Shown here piece by piece: positions 33,889 through 47,560 of a stretch of DNA of 64,000 bases. Made by a program: the position numbers and the translations under genes. The notes below the pieces were generated by a model, which ran no database searches, was not told where the DNA came from, and saw nothing but the letters and a program-made list of their open reading frames with translations. The stretch is from Cyrtodaria siliqua (taxonomy: Eukaryota > Mollusca > Bivalvia > Adapedonta > Hiatellidae). The DNA lies in NCBI GenBank assembly GCA_037043455.1, contig JAWPHD010000242.1:1-64000 (forward strand), in the 5' to 3' direction. The first letter of the stretch is position 1; each line of letters starts with the position of its first letter.

Positions 33889-35707
33889 TGTAACAAGATG
33901 GACCAAGTGGAGACAACTCACCAAGGGAGAATCAAGACTAAATAAATTTACAAATTTATTTACAACAAGATGAATATATATACAAATGAATACAAATGAC
34001 AAAGTAGAAATATCAAAGTTTTAAATCATATTTAAAATGTTCACTGCACGTTACATTAAACTGTTCGGTTTTAATCAGACTGAATATCTGATATCTGTAT
34101 TTATGATATATCTATACTATATCACACGCTATCTTATCTCTCAAAGCTATATCTAGCCGAGTCCTTCCGGTACAGTTCCCGGCACTAACACTTCACTCCC
34201 GCGTTATATTGCATCCCGTCCTTAGCGGTTGCTATTCGTCCCGGTATACTTCCGGTGACGTAATCCACACTCGACGCCCACTCGCAAGATCCTCTCCGGC
34301 GATGGCCCCAGTCCCGGTCATACACATCCGGTGACGTTATATGCGTAACCAGAACGTCTTGCCTAGCGTCTCCGTGGCTACCGTCTGGTCTGTCGCCCAA
34401 ATATAGGACTGCGTTCCCAACCGACGACCTCGTAGACCACGCTCCCGACGATACGCTCTACATGCTCTATGCTCCTAGCGTATGCGTACGCTCCTAGCGT
34501 GTGCGTACGCTCCGGCTACAAAATATATTCCCAGTCTTACAAAGTTATCACAACATGTATTTTATAATAGCGCTAAGGTATCACCATACCTAATACTTGA
34601 TTGCAAAGCAATCTTTATTCAGAATGAATAAACCCGAATTCTAAACCTTCTTCGACTAGACATTATGCTAAACTTTAACAAAACGTGTGAAACAATTACA
34701 GATGTAATTTATCGACAATGAAATCTCACATTTCTAAATGTAACGCAAACTTACAACATAATAATTCAATCATAGACTGAATGAATAATTGGTTTTACAC
34801 CCCGTTAACACATCATAGGCTATAATGGTACATCAACCTCAGAGTGATTGAATAATAATGACAATATGAAAACCAACCTCAACGAGATTATACTGCACAA
34901 TGAACAATAGCCGTTTATGCAATAACGTAATGACAGTTAGAATCCTCCGTAGAAAAGTACCTACAATCTCAAACGCGTATACCATTTACTATCTACAGAA
35001 CAACTGGCATTATCAATAATGTAAATATATGCCCCAATAATCTTATCAGACAATACCTGCTAAACTATTCTGACGTTTGAAAACGTACAAGAATTAAAGA
35101 CAATATCCTGCTAACTATCTATGGCTTTTACCGGCAGATATTTACTTCAGAACAACAATTTACAACTAATAAAATAGATTTGACTTACCCTTTGCCGTAA
35201 TAATATTGGCCACTGACTACTCTGGATAATGGCTTGCGATCCTGTGACAAGTTCTTACGATTTCGACAGTCTCTACACGGATACCTGGTGAAACACGCCA
35301 TCCATGCAAATGTCATGTTACTCGGACTGCTCGGACTGCACGTAGTGTCGTAATAAGAATTATTATATAACCTATAAATAGACGCGTTTTCATTGGCTAA
35401 AAAGTAATTTTTTAGAAAAAATATCTAGCGATATTGACCTGTTTTTTTGATATTGACCTGTTTTTTTGATATTGACCTGTTTTATATAATTGTTTTTTTG
35501 ATATTGACCTGTTTTATATAATTGTAAATTGAGGGTTATATAATAAAACAGTTATGGACTTTTCAGCTGTTATACATGATGTTAATATGCACCAAAAAAT
35601 CATTATTGACCTCGGCTATCGCCTCGGTCAATAATGATTTTTTTGGTGCATATCACATCATGTATAACAGCTGAAAAGTCCATAATTGTATATTCTATAC
35701 ATTTATT
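33889..35707. mobile_element. 1.8-kb insertion in the minisatellite
   Basis: Unrelated sequence that interrupts one 22-bp unit. AGGCT stands on both sides (33884-33888 and 35708-35712) while the repeat phase is kept, so the insertion probably made a 5-bp duplication. It starts TGTAACAAGATGGACC. There is a GC-rich stretch at 34140-34510 with a 19-bp tandem pair (CTCCTAGCGTATGCGTACG and a near copy at about 34471-34508). The 3' part is the fold-back at 35430-35690. No coding domain was recognised; the 71-codon minus frame at 34185-34400 lies in the GC-rich part. It may be one element or a composite. Confidence 0.65.
35430..35690. repeat. GATATTGACCTG tandem repeats next to a 134-bp hairpin
   Basis: GATATTGACCTGTTTTTTT-like units occur four times at 35430-35515. 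A hairpin follows: left arm 35552-35611 and right arm 35626-35685 are 60 nt each with very few mismatches, around a 14-nt loop (35612-35625). The stem ends at the loop with TCATTATTGACC/GGTCAATAATGA, whose ATTGACC core matches the tandem units. Confidence 0.88.
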
Positions 35708-35733
35708 AGGCTATATCCTCTTTCACACTAGGC
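35708..35733. repeat. Single minisatellite unit between two insertions
   Basis: AGGCTATATCCTC then TTTCACACTAGGC: one unit of the array, isolated by the insertions on either side. Confidence 0.85.
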
Positions 35734-35957
35734 AACTTTCTTAATAGTTGATTGATTTTGATGAAATAAACGCCAAAACAACTTATTCTTTATCAATAGA
35801 ATGAATCTAGTAAAATATCATTTATTAGATATAGGCATCGATTAAAAGTGATGCGCTTGGCAATAATCTATCAAAATTCCTATTCAAAATCAGGGAAAAT
35901 GAGGCCCCGACAAACACAGTTTAAAACTCTAAGTAAATATGCACTCATTATGTTAAA
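35734..35957. mobile_element. 224-bp insertion in the minisatellite
   Basis: Non-repeat sequence starting AACTTTCTTAATAGTTG and ending ATTATGTTAAA, placed between AGGC (35730-35733) and AGGC (35958-35961), which suggests a 4-bp duplication. No inverted ends or coding sequence are visible. Confidence 0.5.
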
Positions 35958-38900
35958 AGGCTATATCCTCTAACCTGCCAGGCTATATCCTCTAACCGGC
36001 CAGGCTATATCCTCTAACCTCCCAGGTTATATCCTCTAACCTGCCAGGATATATCCTCTAACGTGCAGGCTATATCCTCTAACCTGCCGGGCTATATCCT
36101 CTTACACACTCGGCTATATCCTCTAACACTCTATGCTATATCCTCTAACCTGCCAGTCTATATCCTCTAACTTGCCAGACTATATCCTCTAACACGCTAG
36201 GCTATATCCTCTAACCGGCCAGGCTATATCCTTTAACCTGCCAGACAATATCCTCTAGCACACTAGGCCATATCCTCTAACATGCCTGGCTATATCCTCT
36301 AACGTGCCAGGCTATATCCTCTAACGCACTAGGCTATATTCTCTAACCTGCCAGGCTATATCCTCTAACACACTAGGTTATATCCTCTAACCTGCCAGTC
36401 TATATCCTCTAACCTGCTAACCTGCCAGGCTATATCCTCTAACCTGCTAATCTGTCAGGCAATATCTTCTAACCTGTCAGACTATATCTTCTAACCTGTC
36501 AGACTATATCCCCTAACACACTACGCTATATCCTTCAACCTGCCAGGCTATATCCTCTAAAGTGCCAGCTATATCCTTTAACATGCCAGTCTATATCTTC
36601 TAACCTGCCCGGCTATATCCTCTAACCTGCCAGGCTATATCCTCTAACACAATAAGCTATATCCTCTAATCTGCCAGGCTATATCCTCTAACACACTAGG
36701 CTATATCCTCTAACCTGCCAGTCTATATCCTCTAACTTGCAAGACTATATCCTCTAACACGCTAGGCTATATCCTCTAACCGGCCAGTCTATATCCTTGA
36801 ACCTGCCAGACTATAACCTCTAACACACTAGGTTATAGCCTCTAGCCGGCCAGGCTATATCCTCTAACCTGCCAGACTATAACCTCTAACACACTAGGTT
36901 ATAGCCTCTAGCCGGCCAGGCTATATCCTCTAACCTGCCAGGCTATATCCTCTAACGCACTAGGCTATATCCTCTAACCTGCCAGACTATATCCTCTAAC
37001 CTGCCAGATTACATGTTCTAACCTGCCAGGCTATATCCTCTAACGCACCAGGCTATATCCTCTAACCTGCCAGGCTATATCCTCTTACCTGCCAGACTAT
37101 ATCCTCTAACACATTACGCTATATCCTTTAACCTGCCAGGCTATATCCTCTTACTTGCCAAACTATATCCTCTGAACTGCCAGACTATATCCTCCAACAC
37201 ACTACGCTATATCCTTTAACCTGCCAGGCTATATCCTCTAACGTGCCGGCTATATCCTCTAACCTGCCAGTCTATATCTTCTAACCTGCCCAGCTATATC
37301 CTCTAACCTGCCTGGCTATATCCTCTAACACACTAGGCTATATCCTCTAATCTGCCAGTCCATATCCTCTAACTTGCCAGACTATATCCTCTAACCTGCC
37401 AGGCTATATCCGCTAACCTGCCAGGCTATATCCTCTAAAGCTCTAGGCTATATCCTCTAACCTGCCAGACTATATCCTCTAACCTGACAGGCTATATCCT
37501 TAAACCTGCCAGACTACATCTTCTAACCTGCCAGTCTATATCTTCTAACTTGCCCGGCTATATCCTCTGACCTGCCAGGCTATATCATCTAACACACTAG
37601 GCTATATCCTCTGACCTCCAGGCTATATCCTCTAACACACTAGGCTATAACCTCTAACCTGCCAGTCTATATCCTCTAACTTGCCAGTCGATATCCTCTT
37701 AAACACTAGGCTATATCCTCTAGTCTGCCAGGCTATATATCCTCTAACGAGCCGACTATATCCTCGAACCTGCCGGGCCATATCTTTTAACCTGCCCGGC
37801 TATATCCTCTAACCTGCCAGGCTATATCCTCTAACACACTAGGCTAAATCCTCTAATATGCCAGGCTATATCCTCTAACACACTAGGCTATATCCTCTAA
37901 CCTGCCAGGCTATATACTCTAACCTGCCAGACTATATCCTCTAACACACTAGGCTATATCCTCTAACCTGCCAGGCTAAATCTTCTAACTACCAGGCTAT
38001 ATCATCTAACCTGCCGGCTATATCCTCTAACCTGCTAACCTGCCAGGCTATATCCTCTAACCTGCTAACCTGCCAGGCTAAATCCTCTAACCTGTCAGAC
38101 TATATCCTCTAACCTGCAAGGCAATATCCTCTAACTTGTCAAACTATATCCACTAACCTGCCAGACTATATCCTCTAACACACTACGCTATATCCTTTAA
38201 CCTGCCTGGCTATATCTTCTAACCTGCTCGGCTATATCCTCTAACCTGCCAGTCTATATCCTCTTACACACAAGGCTATATCCTCTAATCTGCCAGGTTA
38301 TATCCTCTAACACTCTAGGCTATATCCTCTAACCTGCCAGTCTATATCCTCTAACTTGCCAGACTATATCCTCTAACACGGTAAGCTATATCCTCTAACC
38401 GGCCAGGCTATATCCTTTAACCTGCAAGACAATATCCTCTAACACACTAGGCTATATCCTCTAACCTGCCTGGCTATATCGTCTAACGTGCCAGGCAATA
38501 TCCTCTAACGCACTAGGCTATATCCTCTAACCTGCCAGACTATATCCTCTAACCTGCCAGACTATATCCTCTAACCTGCCATGCTATATCCTCTAACCTG
38601 CCAGACTACATCCTCTAACCTGCCAATCTATATCTTCTAAATTGCCCGGCTATATCCTCTGACCTGCCAGGCTATATCCTCTAACACACTAGGCTATATC
38701 CTCTAACCTGCCAGGCTATATCCTCTAACACGCTAGGCTATATCCTCTAACCGGCCAGGCTATATCCTTTAACCTGTCAGACTATATCCTCTAACACACT
38801 AGGCTATATCCTCTAACCTGCCAGGCTATATCCTCTAACCTGCCAGGCTATATACTCTAAAGCTCTAGGCTATATCCTCTAACCTGCCAGACTATATCCT

Positions 38901-41900
38901 CTAACCTGCCAGGCTATATCCTCTAACCTGCCAACTACATTCTCTAACCTGCCAGTCTATATCTTCTAACTTGCCCGGCTATATCCTCTGACCTGCCAGG
39001 CTTTATCCTCTTACACACTAGGCTATATCCCCTAACCTGCCAGGCTATATCCTCTAACAAACTAGGCTATATCTTCTAACCTGCCAGTCTATATCCTCTA
39101 ACTTGCCAGTCGATATCCTCTAACACACTAGGCTATATCCTCTAACCTGCCAGGCTATATCCTCTAACGAGCCGACTATATCCTCTAACACACTAGGCTA
39201 TATCCTCTAACCTGCCAGTCTATATCCTCTAACTTGCCAGTCTATATCCTCTAACACACTAGGCTATATCCTCCAACCTGCCAGGCTATATCCTCTAACG
39301 AGCCGACTATATCCTCTAACCTGCCGGACCATATCTTTTAACCTGCCCGGCTATAACCTCTAACCTGCCAGGCTATATCCTCTAAAACACTAGGCTATAT
39401 CCTCTAATCTGCCAGGTTAATCCTCTAACACACTAGGCTATATCCTCTAACCTGCCAGTCTATATCCTCTAACTTGCCATACTATATCCTCTAACACGCT
39501 AGGCTATATCTTCTAACCGGCAAGTCTATATCCTTTAACATGCCAGACTATATACTCTACCACACTAGGCCATATCCTCTAACCTGCCAGGCTATATCCT
39601 CTTACCAGCCAGGCTATATCCTTAACGCACTAGGCTATATCCACTAGCCTGCCAGACTATATCCTCTAACCTGCCAGGCTATATCCTCTAACCTGCCATA
39701 CTACATCCTCTAACCTGCCAGTCTATATCTTCTTACTTGCCCGGCTATACCCTCTGACCTGCCAGGCTATATCCTCTAACACACTAGGCTATATCCTCTA
39801 ACCTGCTAGGCTATATTCTCTAACCTGCCAGACTGTATCCTCTAACACAATACGCTATATCCTTTAAACTGCCAGGCTATATCCTCTAACTTGCCAAACT
39901 ATATCCTCTAAACTGCCAGACTATATCCTCTAACACACTACGATATATCCTTTAACATGGCAGGCTATATCCTCTAACGTGCCGGCTATATCCTCTAACC
40001 TGCCAGTCTATATCTTCTTACCAGCCCGGCTATATCCTCTAACCTGCCAGACTATATCCTCTAACGCTAGGCTATATCCTCTAATCTGCCAGGCTATATC
40101 CTCTAACACACTGGGCTATATCCTCTAACCTGCCAGTCTATATCCTCTAACTTGCCAGACTATATCCTCTAACACTCTAGGCTATATCCTCTTACCGGCC
40201 AGGCTATATCCTTTAACCTGCCAGACTATATCTTCTAACACACTAGGCTATATCCTCTAACCTGCCAGGCTATATCCTCGAACCTGCCAGGCTATATCCT
40301 CTAACGCACTAGGCTATATCCTATAACCTGCCAGACTATATCCTCTTACCTGCCAGGCTATATCCTCTAACCTACCAGACTACATCCTCTAACCTGCCAG
40401 TCTATATCTTCTAACTTGCCCGGCAATATCCTCTGACCTGCCAGGCTATATCCTCTAACACACTAGGATATATCCTCTAACCTGCCAGGCTATATCCTCT
40501 AAAACACTAGGCTATATCCTCTAATCTGCCAGGTTAATCCTCTAACACACTAGGCTATATCCTCTAACCTGCCAGTCTATATCCTCTAACTTGCCATACT
40601 ATACCCTCTAACACACTAGGCTATATCCTCTAACCTGCCAGTCTATATCCTCTGACCTGCCAGGCTATATCCTCTAACACACTAGGCTATATCCTCTAAC
40701 CTGCCAGGCTATATCCTCTAACACACTAGGCTATATCCTCTAACCTGCCAGTCTATATCCTCTAACTTGCCAGTCTATATCCTCTAACACACTAGGCTAT
40801 ATCCTCCAACCTGCCAGGCTATATCCTCTAACGAGCCGACTATATCCTCTAACCTGCCGGACCATATCTTTTAACCTGCCCGGCTATAACCTCTAACCTG
40901 CCAGGCTATATCCTCTAAAACACTAGGCTATATCCTCTAATCTGCCAGGTTAATCCTCTAACACACTAGGCTATATCCTCTAACCTGCCAGTCTATATCC
41001 TCTAACTTGCCATACTATATCCTCTAACACGCTAGGCTATATCTTCTAACCGGCAAGTCTATATCCTTTAACATGCCAGACTATATACTCTACCACACTA
41101 GGCCATATCCTCTAACCTGCCAGGCTATATCCTCTTACCAGCCAGGCTATATCCTTAACGCACTAGGCTATATCCACTTGCCTGCCAGACTATATCCTCT
41201 AACCTGCCAGGCTATATCCTCTAACCTGCCATACTACATCCTCTAACCTGCCAGCCTATATCTTCTTACTTGCCCGGCTATACCCTCTGACCTGCCAGGC
41301 TATATCCTCTAACACACTAGGCTATATCCTCTAACCTGCTAGGCTATATTCTCTAACCTGCCAGACTGTATCCTCTAACACAATACGCTTTATCCTTTAA
41401 ACTGCCAGGCTATATCCTCTAACTTGCCAAACTATATCCTCTAAACTGCCAGACTATATCCTCTAACACACTACGATATATCCTTTAACATGGCAGGCTA
41501 TATCCTCTAACGTGCCGGCTATATCCTCTAACCTGCCAGTCTATATCTTCTTACCAGCCCGGCTATATCCTCTAACCTGCCAGACTATATCCTCTAACGC
41601 TAGGCTATATCCTCTAATCTGCCAGGCTATATCCTCTAACACACTGGGCTATATCCTCTAACCTGCCAGTCTATATCCTCTAACTTGCCAGACTATATCC
41701 TCTAACACTCTAGGCTATATCCTCTTACCGGCCAGGCTATATCCTTTAACCTGCCAGACTATATCTTCTAACACACTAGGCTATATCCTCTAACCTGCCA
41801 GGCTATATCCTCGAACCTGCCAGGCTATATCCTCTAACGCACTAGGCTATATCCTATAACCTGCCAGACTATATCCTCTTACCTGCCAGGCTATATCCTC

Positions 41901-44900
41901 TAACCTACCAGACTACATCCTCTAACCTGCCAGTCTATATCTTCTAACTTGCCCGGCAATATCCTCTGACCTGCCAGGCTATATCCTCTAACACACTAGG
42001 CTATATCCTCTAACCTGCCAGGCTATATCCTCTAAAACACTAGGCTATATCCTCTAACCTGCCAGTCTATATCCTCTAACTTGCCAGTCTATATCCTCTA
42101 ACACACTAGGCTATATCCTCTAACCTGCCAGGCTATATCCTCTAACGAGCCGACTATATCCTCTAACCTGCCGAGCCATATCTTTTAACCTGCCCGGATA
42201 TATCTTCTAACCAGTCCGGCTATATTCTCTAACACACTAGGCTATATCCTCTAACCTGCCTGGCTATATCCTTTAACTTGCCAGGCTATATCCTCTAACA
42301 CACTAGGCTATATCCTCTAACCTGCCAGGCTATATCCTCTAACCTGCCGGCTATATACTCTAACCTGCCAGTCTATATCTTCTAACTTGCCCGGCTAAAT
42401 CCTCTGACCTGCCAGGCTATATCCTCTAACACACTAGGCTATATCCTCTTACCTGCCAGGCTATATCCTCTAACACACTAGGCTATATCCTCTAACCTGC
42501 CAGTCTATATCCTCTAACTTGCCAGTCTATATCCTCTAACACACTAGGCTATATCCTTTAACCGGCCAGGCTATATCTTCTTACTGCCAGGCTATATCCT
42601 CTAACCTGCTGGCTATATCCTCTAACACACTACGCTATATCCTCTAACCTGCCTGGCTGTATCCTCTAACCTGCTAACCTGCCAGGCTATATCCTCTAAC
42701 CTTCTAACCCGCCAGGCTATATCCTCTAACCTGTCAGACTATATCATCTAACCTGCCAGGCTATATCCTCTAACCTGCCAGGCTATATCCTCTAACCTGC
42801 CAGGCTATATCCTCTTACCTGCCAGACTACATCCTCTAACCTGCCAATCTATATCTTCTAACTTGCCCGGCTATATCCTCTGACCTGCCAGGCTATATCC
42901 TCTAACACACTAGGCTATATCCTCTAACCTGACAGGCTATATCCTCTAACACACTAGGCTATGTCTTTTAACCTGCCCGGCTATATCCTCTAACCCGCTG
43001 GCTATATCCTCTGACCTGCCAGGCTATATCCTCTAACCTGCCAGGCTATATCCTCTAACCTGCCAGGCTATATCCTCTAACCTGCCAGGCTATATCCTCT
43101 AACACACTAGGCTATATCCTCTAACCTGCCTGGCTATATCCTCTAAAACACTAGGCTATATCCTCTAACCTGCCAGTCTATATCCTCTAACTTGCCAGTC
43201 TATATCCTCTAACACACTAGGCTATATCCTCTAACCTGCCAGGCTATATCCTCTAACGAGCCGACTATATCCTCTAACCTGCCGGGCCATATCTTTTAAC
43301 CTGCCCGGATATATCTTCTAACCAGTCCGGCTATATTCTCTAACACACTAGGCTATATCCTCTAACCTGCCTGACTATATCCTCTAACTTGCCAGGCTAT
43401 ATCCTCTAACACACTAGGCTATATCCTCTAACCTGCCAGGCTATATCCTCTAACCTGCCGGCTATATACTCTAACCTGCCAGTCTATATCTTCTAACTTG
43501 CCCGGCTAAATCCTCTGACCTGCCAGGCTATATCCTCTAACACACTAGGCTATATCCTCTAACCTGCCAGGCTATATCCTCTAACACACTAGGCTATATC
43601 CTCTAACCTGCCAGTCTATATCCTCTAACTTGCCAGTCTATATCCTCTAACACACTAGGCTATATCCTTTAACCGGCCAGGCTATATCTTCTTACTGCCA
43701 GGCTATATCCTCTAACCTGCTGGCTATATCCTCTAACACACTACGCTATATCCTCTAACCTGCCAGTCTATATCCTCTAACTTGCCAGTCTATATCCTCT
43801 AACACACTAGGCTATATCCTTTAACCGGCCAGGCTATATCTTCTTATTGCCAGGCTATATCCTCTAACTTGCCAGTCTATATCCTCTAACACACTAGGCT
43901 ATATCCTCTAACCTGCCAGGCTATATCCTCTAACGAGCCGACTATATCCTCTAACCTGCCGGGCCATATTTCTTAACCTGCCCGGATATATCTTCTAACC
44001 AGTCCGGCTATATCATCTAACACACTAGGCTATATCCTCTAACCTGCCTGGCTATATCCTCTAACTTGCCAGGCTATATCCTCTAACACACTAGGCTATA
44101 TCCTCTAACCTGACAGGCTATATCCTCTAACCTGCCGGCTATATACTCTAACCTGCCAGTCTATATCTTCTAACTTGCCCGGCGAAATCCTCTGACCTGC
44201 CAGACTATATCCTCTAACACACTAGGCTATATCCTCTAACCTGCCAGGCTATATCCTCTAACACACTAGGCTATATCCTCTAACCTGCCAGTCTATATCC
44301 TCTAACTTGCCAGTCTATATCCTCTAACACACTAGGCTATATCCTTTAACAGGCCAGGCTATATCTTCTTACTGCCAGGCTATATCCTCTAACCTGCTGG
44401 CTATATCCTCTAACACACTACGCTATATCCTCTAACCTGCCAGGCTGTATCCTCTAACCTGCTAACCTGCCAGGCTATATCCTCTAACCTTCTAACCCGC
44501 CAGGCTATATCCTCTAACCTGTCAGACTATATCATCTAACCTGCCAGGCTATATCCTCTATCCTGCCAGGCTATATCCTCTAACCTGCCAGGCTATATCC
44601 TCTAACCTGCCAGGCTATATCCTCTTACCTACCAGACTACATCCTCTAACCTGCCAATCTATATCTTCTAACTTGCCCGGCTATATCCTCTGACCTGCCA
44701 GGCTATATCCTCTAACACACTAGGCTATATCCTCTAACCTGACAGGCTATATCCTCTAACCTGCCAGACTACATCCTCTAACCTGCCAGTCTATATCTTC
44801 TAACTTGCCCGGCAATATGCTCTGACCGGCAAGTCTATATCCTTTAACCTGCCAGACTATATCCTCTAACACACTAGGCTATATCCTCTAACCTGGCAGG

Positions 44901-46952
44901 CTATATCCTCTAAAACACTAGGCTATATCCTCTAACCTGCCAGTCTATATCCTCTAACTTGCCAGTATATATCCTCTAACACACTAGGCTATATCCTCTA
45001 ACCAGCCAGGCTATATCCTCTAACGAGCCGACTATATCCTCTAACCTGCCGGGCCATATCTTTTAACCTGCCCGGATATATCTTCTAACCTGTGTGGCTA
45101 TATTCTCTAACACACTAGGCTATATCCTCTAACCTGCCTGGCTATATCCTCTAACTTGCCAGGCTATATCCTCTAACACACTAGGCTATATCCTCTAACC
45201 TGCCAGGCTATATCCTCTAACCTGCCGGCTATATCCTCTAACCTGCCAGTCTATATCTTCTAACTTGCCCGGCTAAATCCTCTGACCTGCCAGGCTATAT
45301 CCTCTAACACACTAGGCTATAGCCTCTAACCTGCCAGGCTATATCCTCTAACACACTAGGCTATATCCTCTAACCTGCCAGTCTATATCCTCTAACTTGC
45401 CAGTCTATATCCTCTAACACACTAGGCTATATCCTTTAACCGGCCAGGCTATATCTTTTTACTGCCAGGCTTTATCCTCTAACCTGCTGGCTATATCCTC
45501 TTAAACACTACGCTATATCCTCTAACCTGCCAGGCTGTATCCTCTAACCTGCTAACCTGCCAGGCTATATCCTCTAACCTTCTAACCCGTCAGGCTATAT
45601 CCTCTAACCTGTCAGACTATATCATCTAACCTGCCAGGCTATATCCTCTTACCTGCCAGGCTATATCCTCTAACACACTAGTTTATATCCTCTAACCTGC
45701 CATACTATATCCTCTAACCCTCCAGACTATATCCTCTAACACACTAGGCTATATCCTCTCACCTGCCAGACTATATCCCCTAACACACTAGGCTATATCT
45801 TCTTACCGGCCAAGATATATCCTATAACCTGCCAGACTATATCCTCTAACTTGCCAGACTATATCCTCTAACACACTACGCTTTATCCCCTAACCTGCAA
45901 GGCTATATCCTCTAACGTGCCGACTATATCCTCTAACCTGCCAGTCTATATCTTCTAACCTGCTCGGCTATATCCTCTAACCTGCCAGGCTATATCCTCT
46001 AACACACTAGGCTATATCCTCTAACCTGCCATACTATATCCTCTAACCTGCCACGCTATATCCTCTAACACACTAGGCTATATCCTCTAACCTGCCATAC
46101 TATATCCTCTAACCTGCCAGGCTATATCCTCTAATCTGCCAGGCTATATCCTCTAACCTTCCAGATTATATCCTCTAACCTGCCGGCTACATACTCTTAC
46201 CTGAAAGGCTATATCCTCTAACCTGCTAACCTGCCATGCTTTATCCTCTAACCTGCAAGGCTATAGCATCTAACCTGCTAACCTACCAGGCTTTATCCTC
46301 TAACCTGCAAGGCTATATCCTCTAACCAGCCTGGCTATATCCTCTAACACACTAGGCTATATCCTCTAACCTGCCAGGCTATATCCTCTAACCTGCCTGG
46401 CTATATCCTCTGACACACTAGGCTATATATTTTAACATGCCTGGCTTTGTCCTCTAACCTGCCCGGCTATATCCTCTAACCTGCCAGGCTATATCCTCTA
46501 ACCTGCCCGGCTATATCCTCCAACCTGCCTGGCTAAATCCTCTAACCTGCTAACCTGCCAGGCTATATCATCTAACCTGCAAGGCTATATCCTCTAACCT
46601 GCTAACCTGCCAGGCTATATCCTCTAACCTGCCGGGCTATATCCTCTAACACACTAGGCTATATCCTCTAACACACTAGGCTATATCCTCTAACCTGCTA
46701 ACCTGCCAGGCTAAATCCTCTAACCTACCAGGCTATATCCTCTAACCTGCCAGGCTATATCCTCTAACACACTAGGCTATGTCTTTTAACCTGCCCGGCT
46801 ATATCCTCTAACCGGCTGGCTATATCCTCTGACCTGCCAGGCTATATCCTCTAACCTGCCAGGCTATATCCTCTAATCTGCCAGGCTATATCCTCTAACC
46901 TGCCTGGCTATATCCTCTAACCTGCCCGGCTATATCCTCTCACACACTAGGC
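35958..46952. repeat. 22-bp minisatellite, main 11-kb array
   Basis: About 500 head-to-tail units (length divided by 22). Main monomers: TAACCTGCCAGG, TAACACACTAGG, TAACTTGCCAGT and TAACGAGCCGA, each followed by CTATATCCTC; the first two often alternate. 22 is not a multiple of 3 and every unit has TAA, so no frame on this strand stays open. Higher-order copies are visible: 39240-40470 repeats at 40773-42003 (offset 1533 bp) with few changes, and the marker TATCTTCTAACCAGTCCGG-type block recurs at 42201, 43312, 43989 and 45079. No interruption by other sequence is seen in this block. Confidence 0.97.
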
Positions 46953-47560
46953 AGCGGTTTAACGCGATATAAGGGTCATTTGGAAGCAACGGACGCCAAC
47001 AAGAGAGGAAAACAGAAGACTCGGTGTTATTGAATCTGTTCATGGCAAACAGATGACTCGGTGTTACTGCATGGATATGTTCATAAGAGTTATATAAGAT
47101 GCACCAACTCTCAGGCGCGCTGTAGTCTTCTTTAAAGCCACTTTGAATGTACATGTATTAACACAACTAAATTGCACCACGTGGATACCATGTTCGTACA
47201 TACACATCACCTAACGAACGCTTGTATACTGGTCAAAGTAGCATCATGCCCCTAGACTGCATGTTACATAATGCATGCGATTGGTAAAATTTGACGTACC
47301 GACGAGATTTTACAGGAAACTGAAATTAGTTCAACTTTGATTTTTAATTTTGACTGACTGTTGTTATTTTCATGTCCAAGTGTCCAGGACAAATTAAAGA
47401 GAATACTAACGTGCAAGCAAGATCGAGAATCTTAAATCATGAATTCATTCAGTTGATATATAACTATGCAATAATTTGAAAATGCCAACACCAGCAGTAC
47501 GATTTACGGGGCCATTTGTATGCGTTAATGTTAAACGTGGATATGGATTCATCAACAAAA
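46953..47560. other. No gene; dispersed repeat at 47300-47480
   Basis: The part at about 47320-47480 (AGAGAATACTAACGTGCAAG and an ACTATGCAATAATTTG tail) is related to 53485-53660. The 74-codon minus frame 46930-47154 has no known motif. Confidence 0.5.

Noticed and set aside
34185..34400. 71-codon frame in the GC-rich part of the insertion
   Set aside because: Length is expected by chance in GC-rich DNA with few stops; no domain.
33120..46952. CRISPR-like array of short repeats
   Set aside because: Units are contiguous with no unique spacers, are diverged along their whole length, and sit in a eukaryotic context; it is a minisatellite.
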